This document shows positions 37,769 to 46,546 of a stretch of DNA of 64,000 nucleotides, one piece after another. The notes beneath the pieces were generated by a model. That model worked only from the letters and a program-made list of their open reading frames with translations, searched no databases and was not told where the DNA came from. The stretch covers positions 244,302-308,301 of the forward strand of contig CALSLT010000005.1 of assembly GCA_943787265.1 (NCBI GenBank), given 5' to 3'. How positions within the stretch are numbered: the first letter of the stretch is position 1; each line of letters starts with the position of its first letter. The translations under genes were made by a program, and so were the position numbers. This stretch comes from an uncultured Planctomycetaceae bacterium. GTDB taxonomy: Bacteria; Planctomycetota; Planctomycetia; Planctomycetales; Planctomycetaceae.

Positions 37769-37805
37769 AAGCACCTCATCAACGATCTGTTGGTGAGGTG
37801 CTTTT
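37769..37805 (+). terminator. Rho-independent terminator after leuD
   Basis: GCACCTCATCAAC (37771-37783) pairs with GTTGGTGAGGTGC (37789-37801) with one G-T pair and a five-base loop, flanked by AAA before and TTTTT after. It closes the leuCD unit. Confidence 0.9.
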
Positions 37806-38394
37806 TCTTTGGCAGGGTCACGGACGCAGCCTGTCAACAATTTCTTTCTGAATTCTCATGGCGTTGACCGTTGCCGGGCCGTGAGTGTTGCGTGAAGACA
37901 ACATTGCCGCCGCTCGATCACCGCCAACGGTGTGACAAACCGGAGCATTCGTGTCGGACTGCGAAATTCTCCCAGCCGGATTCGACCGGTTCTGAGCGGG
38001 CATAAAGGTCTCTGCGACCGGCGTGAAAGGACAAACCGTAACTGGCAAAGTCTGGCCATTATCCCAGACCGGTACGATCGGTGGGGTTCGCTAAGCATGC
38101 CTTTCCTGGCCAACGCGCAAACGCGACACATGGTCAGAGAAAACGGGTTTGTTGACGCAGATCAACAGAAGATTCACGGCAAGAACTTTGTATCCTGGTC
38201 TCGTGCGTTGGGGCGAATCACTGCTCCGTGACCACAAACACCCTCGTTGATTCAATCGGAAATAAACTGACGGCCTGATTCTTAGTCGGACAACGACTTC
38301 GTTTACTGCTTCGAAAACTGGCCACCCAGCCGTATGGATACACGGTTGTTTTTCCCTGAGACACCCAGCTCAAGTATCGATGGAAGATTGTCCT
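37806..38394. other. Intergenic region, no convincing gene
   Basis: About 590 bases. Open frames of 76 and 99 codons exist on opposite strands (37818-38048 and 37932-38231), but neither has a good ribosome-binding site or family pattern. I see no repeat. The promoter of the PAS gene should lie in the right half. Confidence 0.4.
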
Positions 38395-38856
38395 ATGATC
38401 GCCCCTTTTGACCGCGAAGCAGTGCTCGAAGAAACGATTGCGGATCTCGAAGCACTCTATGACTACCACGCGATGATCCTGTCACAGGCTCGTGTCGGCG
38501 TGCTTGACTGGCCGGTCAACGACGCTCGCGTCTACATGTCGCCCTGCCTGAAATCGATGCTCGGCTACAACGACGAAGAACTGCCTGATGCGTTTTCAGA
38601 ATGGCTGAAGCACATCCACGAAGAAGATCGAGACAGCGTCAGCCAGGAGCTGCAGGACGCCGTGCAAGCCGGAACTCCGAATTACGAACGCGTTCACCGA
38701 GTGACTCGTCGAGACGGCTCTTCTGGCTGGATTCTTTTCCGAGCTCAGATCACACCGCAGAAAGAAGATCGAGCCGGCCGCCTACTGGGGGCTGTAATCG
38801 ACATCACCGATATCCGCCAGATGGTGAGCGGATCTCAACGAGCGGAAGCTCAATAA
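38395..38856 (+). CDS. Single PAS-domain protein
   Basis: 153 residues from ATG 38395, with GGAAG eight bases upstream; ATG 38380 is an alternative. After a short N-terminal helix (about 1-28), nearly the whole protein is one PAS_3-type domain: ARVGVLDWPVNDARVYMSPC, SMLGYNDEELPDAFSEWLKHIHEEDRD, then VTRRDGSSGWILFRAQI and GRLLGAVIDITDI. No output domain is present. It may act as a separate sensor for another kinase or bind a ligand alone. A bidirectional terminator separates it from the convergent FHA gene. Confidence 0.85.
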   Translation: MIAPFDREAVLEETIADLEALYDYHAMILSQARVGVLDWPVNDARVYMSPCLKSMLGYNDEELPDAFSEWLKHIHEEDRDSVSQELQDAVQAGTPNYERVHRVTRRDGSSGWILFRAQITPQKEDRAGRLLGAVIDITDIRQMVSGSQRAEAQ

Positions 38857-38910
38857 ATCGTTCGTGACGAGCTATGCCTCGTAGCGAATTGAGTTATGCC
38901 AACCAAAATG

Positions 38911-38949
38911 AAAAAGCCTGAGTGACGACGTATGTCACTCAGGCTTTTT
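38911..38949. terminator. Bidirectional terminator
   Basis: AAAAAGCCTGAGTGAC and GTCACTCAGGCTTTTT are perfect 16-base inverted repeats around a seven-base loop, with an A-run on one side and a T-run on the other. It works for both the rightward PAS gene and the leftward FHA gene. Confidence 0.95.
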
Positions 38950-38991
38950 TTGTTGGAAGCACGGGCCCGCAAGCCAGTCAGGAGAAGCTGA

Positions 38992-40275
38992 CTATGTTTC
39001 CGAACTTCCAACTGCTTCGGGGACCTCTTCTCCGGTCGCCCGCATCCGCATGATGTTCCAGTATTGCTGAATGACCTGCGCGGCCTCGGCTGCAGTTTCC
39101 TTGCCGGCTTCAATCATTCGAATTCCACGGTCGCGAGCCTTCTGCTCCTGCTCCGACCACTTCTGCACTCGCTGCATTTCTTCTTCAACTGACAAATCTT
39201 CGCCGACGAGGCGAAATTGTAGATCGCCTATTCGCAAAACCGATCCGGCTTTGACCAGACCTTCGTCCGTTACTCGTTCTCCGTCGATAAACGTGCCACG
39301 CTCGCTGCCAAGGTCAACAACTCGAATCCCCAACTCTGTCGGTTCAAGCGTGCAATGTCGACCGCTGACCGATTTCGATCCGTGGCGAATGTCGCAGCTT
39401 TCGTCCTGTCCGAACACAATTTTTCGTTCGGGCAGCATTAACTTTTTGCCTTTGCTCTTCCCGCTAAGAATTCGCAACACGCGGAGTGAGCTTTCAAGAG
39501 CGGCGCGAGACATGGGCGCACCAACAATCGAAAGCGGGCCTTCATGAACGTGTTCGCAGCGCGGGCATTTTCGCCAGTCGCCTTCAACGTTGCCCAACTT
39601 GTAGAACGTCTGACATCCCGGACACTTAACCGTCACAAACTTCAATGGCTGAAGACCGGTTGAAGAGGTGTCGTCGTTACCGGCTGATTCGTCGCGCAGG
39701 TACTGATGGAAGCTCTTGTTGGGAATTCTCGTGCGGCTCTGGCAACCTTCGCACGTCGTGTACTTGCCTCGGTTTTCGTACTTCTCCTTAAACCGCTGCC
39801 CGCATCTGCATTTGAACTTGATATGCCCGTCTTCCGGCGTATCGCCATCGTCTTCTTCCTGAGCCTGTTGCCAAACGGCTTCGGCGACCTGCTGCATTGT
39901 GTCAAACAGCTTTTCGGGAGACGCGGGCCTGATGAGATATCCGTCGCCGCCGACTCGTTCCCCAAGGTTGACGGCCGAGTCCAGCGACACTTCTGAATAG
40001 AACAGAATGGGGACACGAGGATAGTTCTCTTTGACCTTCTCGCAGATCTCGAAGCCACTTTCGCCGGGCAGAATGACCTGCATCAGAATCAGGTCGGGCG
40101 GATGCATTCGGATCGTGCCTTGAGCCTGCCCACCGTCTCGCGCCACGGAAACTTGAAAGCCTTTCTCCGTCAGCAGCTTCTTCGTCTCTTCGACGGAAGC
40201 GGCGTCTTCCTCAATCAGCATGATTCGATTGAGAAGAACCTTTGTCTTTTCATTTTCTTCAAGGTCGAAAACCAT
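38992..40275 (-). CDS. Pseudo-receiver / zinc-ribbon / FHA-domain regulator
   Basis: 427 residues from ATG 40275; the frame runs on to 40464 with no domain. Residues 17-132 are a response-regulator receiver in which the phospho-acceptor Asp is replaced by Gln66 (LILMQVILPGESG) and the KP-loop Lys by Arg116, so phosphorylation by a kinase is unlikely. Two four-cysteine zinc ribbons follow (about 156-178, CRCGQ...CEGCQ; 218-240, CPGCQ...CPRCE). An FHA domain (about 266-358) keeps SGRHC and the RGTFIDG loop for phosphothreonine binding. A coiled C-terminus ends the protein. It probably reads Thr phosphorylation from Hanks-type kinases such as those in this window. Confidence 0.88.
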   Translation of the reverse strand: MVFDLEENEKTKVLLNRIMLIEEDAASVEETKKLLTEKGFQVSVARDGGQAQGTIRMHPPDLILMQVILPGESGFEICEKVKENYPRVPILFYSEVSLDSAVNLGERVGGDGYLIRPASPEKLFDTMQQVAEAVWQQAQEEDDGDTPEDGHIKFKCRCGQRFKEKYENRGKYTTCEGCQSRTRIPNKSFHQYLRDESAGNDDTSSTGLQPLKFVTVKCPGCQTFYKLGNVEGDWRKCPRCEHVHEGPLSIVGAPMSRAALESSLRVLRILSGKSKGKKLMLPERKIVFGQDESCDIRHGSKSVSGRHCTLEPTELGIRVVDLGSERGTFIDGERVTDEGLVKAGSVLRIGDLQFRLVGEDLSVEEEMQRVQKWSEQEQKARDRGIRMIEAGKETAAEAAQVIQQYWNIMRMRATGEEVPEAVGSSET

Positions 40276-40631
40276 GAACTCGGCCCAGCATGTGAAGATG
40301 TGATGACGTGGCCTCGATAATCTGGCCGGAAATAAGAATGGATCAGCAGCGACGGAACGAACGTTCCGAAAGAGTAGTTGCACCGAGCTGTACCGACCTC
40401 GCGAAAAAATCAGGGAGGCGAGAACCGATGGGCGATGCGGGACAAAGTTGAAAAGACCCAGCATACGCCGCGGTTGTCCGAAGAAAAATACAATTCACAA
40501 AATAGATGCTTGACATTTCTTGAGCACATGTTCGGACTCGGCAGCGTCGAAACAGATCGTTCTTTCGTAGCAGCGGCGGCTTCCACATTGGCACTTTCGC
40601 GGATTGTCTTGCGACTCACCGAGCCCGCTAC
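40276..40631. other. Left part of the divergent region before the terpenoid locus
   Basis: 356 bases upstream of the leftward FHA gene and left of the rightward promoter at 40632. No convincing gene is seen; open frames on both strands lack ribosome-binding sites. It should contain the FHA gene promoter. Confidence 0.35.
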
Positions 40632-40660
40632 TTGACACCGCTGGGGCTCAGGGGTGTAAT
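40632..40660 (+). promoter_or_regulatory. Sigma-70-like promoter upstream of the terpenoid locus
   Basis: A perfect -35 (TTGACA, 40632-40637) is followed by a 17-base spacer and TGTAAT (40655-40660), one base from the -10 consensus. It points to the ketosynthase gene. A start near 40667 would give a leader of about 285 bases, which has no obvious gene and could hold further control. Confidence 0.6.
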
Positions 40661-40951
40661 CTGGGCTGGCTCTGCTATCTCCCGACGAAGCCACTGTGAG
40701 TGGGTCCGGTGGTGTCATGTGAGATGCAAAGTCTTTGGTCAAAGAGCTTTCTTAAGTCAGTAGCTGGGTTCCGTGGCTTCAAACGCGAATTGCTGTTTGC
40801 GCAGAATTGCTGTCTGATTACTTGCGCCGGTTTCCGGTTTGCAGAAAGACGTTCTGCGTAAAGTATGTCGCGGATGGGGGTACGGATTGTCTGCGATGCT
40901 TGAGTACCCGGTGGTGCTCTGCGTCAGGGATTTGCGGACTGAATTGGCGCG

Positions 40952-42241
40952 ATGGTCTGGGTGCCCGAACAAACTCGAGTTGTCATTTCCGGAGTCGGCA
41001 CCGTTGCGCCGAATGGAATTGGCAAAGTCGCATTCTGGGACAGCCTCAAAACTGGCCGATCTGGAATTGGTCTACTCGAGTCAATGCCCAATGCGGGCTA
41101 TCCGTCCAAACTGGCAGCCGAGATTCGTGACTTCGATCCTGAAGAACACATCTACTGCAAGAAGTTCATCAAAGTGATGTCTCGCGACATTCAGCTTGGT
41201 GCAACCGCCGCTTCGATGGCCATGAGCGACGCAGCTTTGAAGGCCGGCAGCATCGACCCGACACGTCTGGGAGTTGTTTACGGCGGCGGCAGAATTTCGA
41301 CTCGCCCCGAGGCCCTCGTCGACGCCGCATCAAACAGCCTGACTGACGACATGGTCGAGTTCACTCGATGGGGCGAAGACGGCCTCGGAAAAATCGCGCC
41401 GCTGTGGTTGCTCAAACGTCTGCCAAACATGCCGGCCTGTCATGTCGCCATCGAGCATGACGCTCAAGGACCGAACAACACCATCACCTGCCGCGACGCT
41501 TCCGCGCTGCTGGCTCTTGGCGAAGCTGTCCGAGTGATCGAACGAGGAGCCGCTGACGCGATGATTGTCGGAGCGTGCAGCTCGAACATTCACCCGGTCG
41601 ACCTGACCAAGTTCAACCTGTTCGAAAGCCTGTCGCATCGAGACGACGATCCGGAACACGCCTGCCGACCATTCGACGTGACTCGCGATGGAACAATCGT
41701 CGGAGAAGGCGCGGCGGCGTTTATCGTCGAACGGTACGAACACGCCATCGCTCGCGAGGCGAACATCTATGCGGAAGTTCTCGGCGTTGGAGCAGGCAGC
41801 GACGGATCTGGTCACACCAACGGTTCCGACGGTCGCGGTATTGCTCGGTCAATTCAAGCAGCACTGCGACGTTCAAACATCGAACCCGACCAGATCGGCC
41901 ACATCAACGCGCACGGCAAGAGCACTCAGCGTGACGACCTCGTCGAAGCACGAGGCTACTACTGGGGACTCGGCGACGCGACGCGGCGAATTCCAGTCAC
42001 CGCTCTCAAGAGTTACTTTGGTCATTTTGACGGCGGATCGGGTGCGGTTGAGCTTGCGGGCAGTCTGTTGGCTCTTCTGAACGAAACTTTGCCGGCGACG
42101 CTGAATTACAAAATCCCCGACCCGCGATGCCATCTTAACGTTGTTCATGGTGGGCCACAGCCGCTGAAAAACCTGACCGCTCTGACTGTGAACAGAACGG
42201 CAATTGGCCAGAGCGCTGCGGCAATCATCCGAGCGTTGTAG
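40952..42241 (+). CDS. Beta-ketoacyl synthase (FabF/KAS II-like), divergent
   Basis: 429 residues, normal for a stand-alone ketosynthase. The thiolase-fold triad is intact: Cys180 (TITCRDASA), His321 (INAHGKSTQRDD) and His358 (SYFGHFDGGSG), with Lys353 before the second His. The surroundings differ from FabF: the nucleophile lacks the usual T-A-C-A, and GTGT is replaced by GKST. This suggests a specialised enzyme for condensing unusual acyl groups rather than housekeeping fatty acid synthesis. No acyl carrier protein, reductase or malonyltransferase gene is adjacent. It is the first gene of the rightward terpenoid locus. Confidence 0.9.
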   Translation: MVWVPEQTRVVISGVGTVAPNGIGKVAFWDSLKTGRSGIGLLESMPNAGYPSKLAAEIRDFDPEEHIYCKKFIKVMSRDIQLGATAASMAMSDAALKAGSIDPTRLGVVYGGGRISTRPEALVDAASNSLTDDMVEFTRWGEDGLGKIAPLWLLKRLPNMPACHVAIEHDAQGPNNTITCRDASALLALGEAVRVIERGAADAMIVGACSSNIHPVDLTKFNLFESLSHRDDDPEHACRPFDVTRDGTIVGEGAAAFIVERYEHAIAREANIYAEVLGVGAGSDGSGHTNGSDGRGIARSIQAALRRSNIEPDQIGHINAHGKSTQRDDLVEARGYYWGLGDATRRIPVTALKSYFGHFDGGSGAVELAGSLLALLNETLPATLNYKIPDPRCHLNVVHGGPQPLKNLTALTVNRTAIGQSAAAIIRAL

Positions 42242-42392
42242 GGTGGGCACTTCGTTAGATTCCCGCGACTCGATTCAGGCGAGCCGAGTGCCGTCAGGCC
42301 TTGGGCCAATCTACCAAACCCACAGCCCGACGGCTGCGACTCGCCAAAGTGACAATGCCTGACTGCGATCGTTGAACGAAACCGTCCACTTC

Positions 42393-44426
42393 ATGATTGA
42401 CCACGAACAACTGACATCCGCATTCGACACAGCAAAGGATCTTCTCCTCGCTGAATGCCGGAACGAACCCGGTGAACTGCCTCACTGGGAAGGTGAATTG
42501 TCGACATCGGCGCTTTCGACGGCGACAGCCGTGATGGCTCTGCAGCAGGTTTGTAACGCGGGACGAACCGCAGCGGACTACTCGCTGGAATCTGATTTCG
42601 CCGTACTCATCCGAGGCGGGTTGGACTGGCTGGCTGAGCATCAGAATGACGACGGCGGTTGGGGAGACACGGTTAAGAGTCTTAGCAATATCTCGACGAC
42701 GATGCTGACTCACGCCGTGTTTCACGCAACAGGCACTTCCGACGAGTTTTCGAACCACGTCGAAAAGGCGAAGCAGTACATTGATGAGAAGGGCGGTGTG
42801 CCGGCAGTCGTTGCTCGGTACGGAAAAGACAAGACTTTCTCAGTTCCGATTCTGACTCATTGTGCGTTGGCTGGGCTGGTTGACTGGAAAGAGGTCACGT
42901 CGCTGCCCTTCGAACTGGCGTGTCTGCCGGCGAAGTTTTACAGCACGATCAGGTTGCCGGTTGTCAGCTACGCACTGCCCGCTTTGATCGCGATCGGACA
43001 GGTGAAGCATCACCATCGTCCGAGTTGGAATCCGATCGTCCGGTTCATCCGCAACCGAGCGATCAAGTCCAGCCTGCGCGTTCTGGATCGAATCCAACCG
43101 CCAAACGGAGGCTTCCTGGAAGCGGCTCCGCTGACAAGTTTCGTGACGATGAGTCTCGCTGGAAAAGGACTCGCTGATCATGTCGTCGTGAAACGAGCCG
43201 TCGGCTTTCTGTGCGAGTCGGTCCGTCCCGACGGAAGCTGGCCGATCGACACGAACCTCGCAACCTGGACAACGACGCTGTCGATCAACGCGCTGCAGGA
43301 ACACGTTCCCGACGACCTGCGTCCCGGCCTTTCAAAATGGTTGCTCGACCAGCAGTACAAAGAAGTTCATCCCTTCACGAACGCCGCCCCCGGAGGCTGG
43401 GCCTGGACCGACCTTCCCGGTGGAGTCCCCGACGCCGACGACACACCGGGGGCAATGCTGGCTCTACAGACCTTGAGTAGGCCGGACCAAGCTCCGCGCC
43501 GTTCCGGCGGTCACGACGCCGGCGCCTTGAATGCGGAACCCCCTCACCCTAACCCTCTCCCCCAAGGGGGAGAGGGGACTTTGTTAGCGGTGCCGCTTGG
43601 GAACGGAGTCGAGTGGCTGCTCAACCTTCAGAATCGCGACGGTGGCTTTCCCACATTCTGTCGTGGCTGGGGAACGTTGCCGTTTGATCGAAGTTCTGCG
43701 GACATCACGGCGCATTGTCTACGTTCGCTGGCTGTCTGGCTCGCTGGCGAGAGTGGCCAACCGTTTAACTACGATTTTTGGACGAGTTGGGCACGGTCTT
43801 CGGGTACGGCAGAGATGGCAGCTTTTCATGCGGAACTGGATCACGGAGACACTGTTCAATCGGAAGGTTCGAATCTCCAGGAGCAGCAAATGCGTAAGGT
43901 GGTCAATTCGATTCAACTCGGGCTGACCTTTCTTCGCTATGTCCAACGTCCTAACGGTTCGTGGGTGCCGCTTTGGTTTGGGAATCAATTCGCCGAAAAT
44001 GACGAGAACCCTGTGTACGGAACCTCTCGCGTACTCATGGCTTATCGCGATCTTGGCATGCTGGATGCTCCGGAAGCTCAAAAAGCGGCGGCGTGGCTGG
44101 CTTCGGTCCAGCATACCGCCCCTGGCTCTGATTCCTTGCCCCTCAGCCACTGCGGAGGCTGGGGCGGAGACGCTGGAATTGAGCCTTCGGTCGAAGAAAC
44201 GGCCCTCGCCGTGGAAGTGCTGCTCGAATTCGATTCCTATCGAAAGAACGCGTTTGACGGGATTAGCTGGTTAATCGATAAGGTCGTTGACGGATCTGTG
44301 TCTGTGCCGACACCGATCGGTTTCTATTTCGCTCGATTATGGTATTTTGAAAGGCTCTATCCGCTGATTTTTGCTGTCTCGGCGTTACGCCGGGCGGTCG
44401 AAGTTTCGGAATCGAGTCCTGCCTGA
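42393..44426 (+). CDS. Squalene-hopene-cyclase-like class II terpene cyclase, with an in-frame repeat insertion
   Basis: 677 residues from ATG 42393 (TTG 42372 is an alternative). It has repeated QW motifs of the squalene/hopene cyclase family (EHQNDDGGWGDT, VRPDGSWPIDT, LQNRDGGF, VQRPNGSWVPLWFGNQ) and the catalytic class II acid motif DADDTPGA (Asp residues at 347-350 from this start). It should protonate and cyclise a linear isoprenoid such as squalene or a polyprenyl chain. Right after the DADD helix, residues about 363-403 are translated repeat DNA (RPDQAPRRSGG, then PPHPNPLPQGGEG), with no counterpart in the family. The rest of the gene resumes in the correct frame. Upstream lies a ketosynthase and downstream a polyprenyl synthase, so substrate and product are probably local. 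Confidence 0.88.
   Translation: MIDHEQLTSAFDTAKDLLLAECRNEPGELPHWEGELSTSALSTATAVMALQQVCNAGRTAADYSLESDFAVLIRGGLDWLAEHQNDDGGWGDTVKSLSNISTTMLTHAVFHATGTSDEFSNHVEKAKQYIDEKGGVPAVVARYGKDKTFSVPILTHCALAGLVDWKEVTSLPFELACLPAKFYSTIRLPVVSYALPALIAIGQVKHHHRPSWNPIVRFIRNRAIKSSLRVLDRIQPPNGGFLEAAPLTSFVTMSLAGKGLADHVVVKRAVGFLCESVRPDGSWPIDTNLATWTTTLSINALQEHVPDDLRPGLSKWLLDQQYKEVHPFTNAAPGGWAWTDLPGGVPDADDTPGAMLALQTLSRPDQAPRRSGGHDAGALNAEPPHPNPLPQGGEGTLLAVPLGNGVEWLLNLQNRDGGFPTFCRGWGTLPFDRSSADITAHCLRSLAVWLAGESGQPFNYDFWTSWARSSGTAEMAAFHAELDHGDTVQSEGSNLQEQQMRKVVNSIQLGLTFLRYVQRPNGSWVPLWFGNQFAENDENPVYGTSRVLMAYRDLGMLDAPEAQKAAAWLASVQHTAPGSDSLPLSHCGGWGGDAGIEPSVEETALAVEVLLEFDSYRKNAFDGISWLIDKVVDGSVSVPTPIGFYFARLWYFERLYPLIFAVSALRRAVEVSESSPA
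43477..43510 (+). repeat. Half copy of the GTAGGCCGGACCAAG hairpin inside the cyclase gene
   Basis: The stretch starts GTAGGCCGGACCAAGC and runs on as CGCCGTTCCGGCGG. It matches the left arm of the perfect hairpin at 18527-18559 except for two or three bases. Only one arm is present. It lies in frame in the cyclase gene just after the DADD helix. Confidence 0.85.
43539..43578 (+). repeat. PHPNPLPQG-type repeat inside the cyclase gene
   Basis: CCCTCACCCTAACCCTCTCC followed by CCCAAGGGGGAGAGGGGA is the widespread bacterial repeat that translates as PHPNPLPQGGEG. CCCTCTCCCCC and GGGGGAGAGGG (43553-43576) form a perfect 11-base hairpin with an AA loop. It is read in frame. Confidence 0.9.
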
Positions 44427-44674
44427 TTGGAGCCTCGCAGTCCTGCGGCGGCTCTCCCCAGTTGAATTCTGAAGACACCAAATACATCCCGGTTGGAATT
44501 TCCCATCGGATCGGACGGTTTGCCCAGCGTGTCTGGCTTGCTGATCCGTATGAGAATCTGAAGACCACACCGAACGACTCGCGCGTGGCGTGCGAGACTT
44601 TCTCAAAAGACAAAATACCGCCCGCGGCCGAAAGGAGTCGGTTTCGTCTGCGGACTTCACGATAGGAGCTCAAC

Positions 44675-46534
44675 GTGTCCATCGCATCTGCCGATACGCG
44701 TGCCGCTAACTCCTCGGAAGAAGCACAGACCGACGAGATTACATTCGTGGACGATGAAGTTCCGGTAAAACGCCGCCGCAAGCGGAAAAGTACCAGCCAT
44801 CTCAAAGAAGTGCCCGACACGCTTGAGGTGCGCGAGAAGGTCAAAGCGGCCTGCGAAGAGTTCGCCAAAACGCTCGACCGCAGCCGCAACTTCAACAAAG
44901 CCGAACTGGAAGACTGGGCTCGGATTCTGCTCAACCAGATGTCGCTGCCCGAAAAGTACACCGGCTTCGTGGCCGTGCTGATCGGCAACTTCTTCTGGAA
45001 GCGTCAGTTCCTGGCGATCCCTTTCGAACGGCGAATGCTGCTGCTGCCTCACTGCCTGAAACACGCGGAAGGCTGCCCGGCTGACTACGACGACTTCGGT
45101 CTCGACTGCGAAACCTGCGGCGCATGCTCGATCGCTGACTACAAAGGCAAGGCTGAAAAGCTCGGGTACAAAGTGCTCGTTGCTGAAGGTTCGCCGATCG
45201 TTCTGAAGATCATCGTCAGCGGCTACATCGATGGAATTCTCGGCGTCGCCTGTCTGAACGTTCTGGAAAAAGCGATCGACAAAATTCTGATCGCAGGCGT
45301 GCCGTCGTACGCGGTTCCGTTGCACTCGGGCGATTGCAAAAACACCACGCTGGACCAGTCATGGATCTGGGAAGTCATCGACCAATACGAGCCAATGGAC
45401 GAGCCTGAAACTCCCAGCTTTCTGCCGGCGATTCGGTCTTCGAACTTCATCTTCGAAAAAGACTTCGATCGCCTGCTGCCGAGAATCCGCACGAAGGATC
45501 CGGCCAAGGCCGAAACACCGATCGCCTTTACGGAAAAACTCGCCTACGACTGGCTGCAGAACGGTGGCAAGCGGTTCCGTCCGTTCATCACGCTGGCCGC
45601 TTACGACGCGATGACCGGCGGAGAACTTCAGAAAACAAACCTCGAAAAAATCGACCGACTGCCAGTGCCTGATGGCGTTGCTCGAGTCGCCATGTCGATC
45701 GAAGCATTCCACAAAGCGTCGCTCGTCCACGACGACATCGAAGACGACGATATGTATCGCTACGGGCGAGAAACGCTGCATCGAGAATACGACCTCGGCA
45801 CAGCCATCAACGTCGGCGATCATCTCATCGGACTAGGTTACCGGCTGCTCAATGCGTGCCGCGAAGACTTTGGAGCCGAAGTCGCGTGCGACGTCACCGA
45901 CCGCATGTCGCAAGCTCATATTAAACTCTGCGATGGCCAAGGAGCCGAAATGGCCTGGCAGCAGCGCCCGACACTGGAACTGACGCCGCTCGACGCACTT
46001 CAGATTTACGCTCTCAAAACTTCACCGGCCTTCGAAGCCGCGCTGTACTCCGGCCTCCGCATGGCCGGTCCGATGGACAAGTACGAAGAACTTGTCCCCA
46101 CGTTCTGCCGTCACCTGGGAGTCGGCTTCCAGGTTCTAAACGACCTGAAAGACTGGCGAGGCGACAGCAACAACAAGCTGGTCGCCGGCCAGGATGCTCA
46201 AGCATTGCGGCCGACCGTCATGCTCGCCCTGGCCATCGACGCGGCCACTCCCGAGCAACGTGCGGAACTGCAGGCAATCATCGACATGGAGTCGACCGAC
46301 GAATTCCGCGGTCCTCGCCTGAAACGAGTATTGGAAGAAACCGGAGTCTTCGAAAAGGCCGACGCTCTGGTCGAAAAATCCCGAGCCCGCGCCGAAACCC
46401 TAGCCGACAACGTCGACAACGAAAAACTCCGCCAGCTCCTCTACTTCCTGGTAGACACCGTCCTAGCTCCGGAAGACGACCAGCAGCCAACCGTCGAACC
46501 ATCACCGGTCATGGTGTCTCTGCCAGTTGCGTAA
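44675..46534 (+). CDS. DUF116-polyprenyl synthase fusion protein
   Basis: 619 residues from GTG 44675, with AGGAG about seven bases upstream. A basic N-terminal tail (VKRRRKRKS) leads to a DUF116 domain (about 50-240) with conserved Cys127, Cys134, Cys145, Cys148 and Cys151 (LDCETCGAC), a likely metal or Fe-S site. The second half (about 270-580) is a trans-polyprenyl diphosphate synthase with GGKRFRP (297-303), first Asp motif DDIED (353-357) and second motif NDLKD (489-493). It condenses isopentenyl units into a prenyl diphosphate. Single-chain joining of these two domains is unusual. It follows the cyclase gene by 248 bases and is followed by a small membrane gene. Confidence 0.9.
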   Translation: MSIASADTRAANSSEEAQTDEITFVDDEVPVKRRRKRKSTSHLKEVPDTLEVREKVKAACEEFAKTLDRSRNFNKAELEDWARILLNQMSLPEKYTGFVAVLIGNFFWKRQFLAIPFERRMLLLPHCLKHAEGCPADYDDFGLDCETCGACSIADYKGKAEKLGYKVLVAEGSPIVLKIIVSGYIDGILGVACLNVLEKAIDKILIAGVPSYAVPLHSGDCKNTTLDQSWIWEVIDQYEPMDEPETPSFLPAIRSSNFIFEKDFDRLLPRIRTKDPAKAETPIAFTEKLAYDWLQNGGKRFRPFITLAAYDAMTGGELQKTNLEKIDRLPVPDGVARVAMSIEAFHKASLVHDDIEDDDMYRYGRETLHREYDLGTAINVGDHLIGLGYRLLNACREDFGAEVACDVTDRMSQAHIKLCDGQGAEMAWQQRPTLELTPLDALQIYALKTSPAFEAALYSGLRMAGPMDKYEELVPTFCRHLGVGFQVLNDLKDWRGDSNNKLVAGQDAQALRPTVMLALAIDAATPEQRAELQAIIDMESTDEFRGPRLKRVLEETGVFEKADALVEKSRARAETLADNVDNEKLRQLLYFLVDTVLAPEDDQQPTVEPSPVMVSLPVA

Positions 46535-46546
46535 GGCACCTGCCCG

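Noticed and set aside
37818..38231. Opposed open frames of 76 and 99 codons after leuD
   Set aside because: No ribosome-binding site, no family pattern, and mutual overlap on opposite strands. The phrase SSRNTHGPATVNAM faintly recalls the end of DUF1559 proteins, but the match is too weak.
42237..42290. GTAGGGTGGGCAC after the ketosynthase stop as another hairpin element
   Set aside because: Only one arm-like half is visible and no inverted partner is found nearby, so it was not listed as a repeat.
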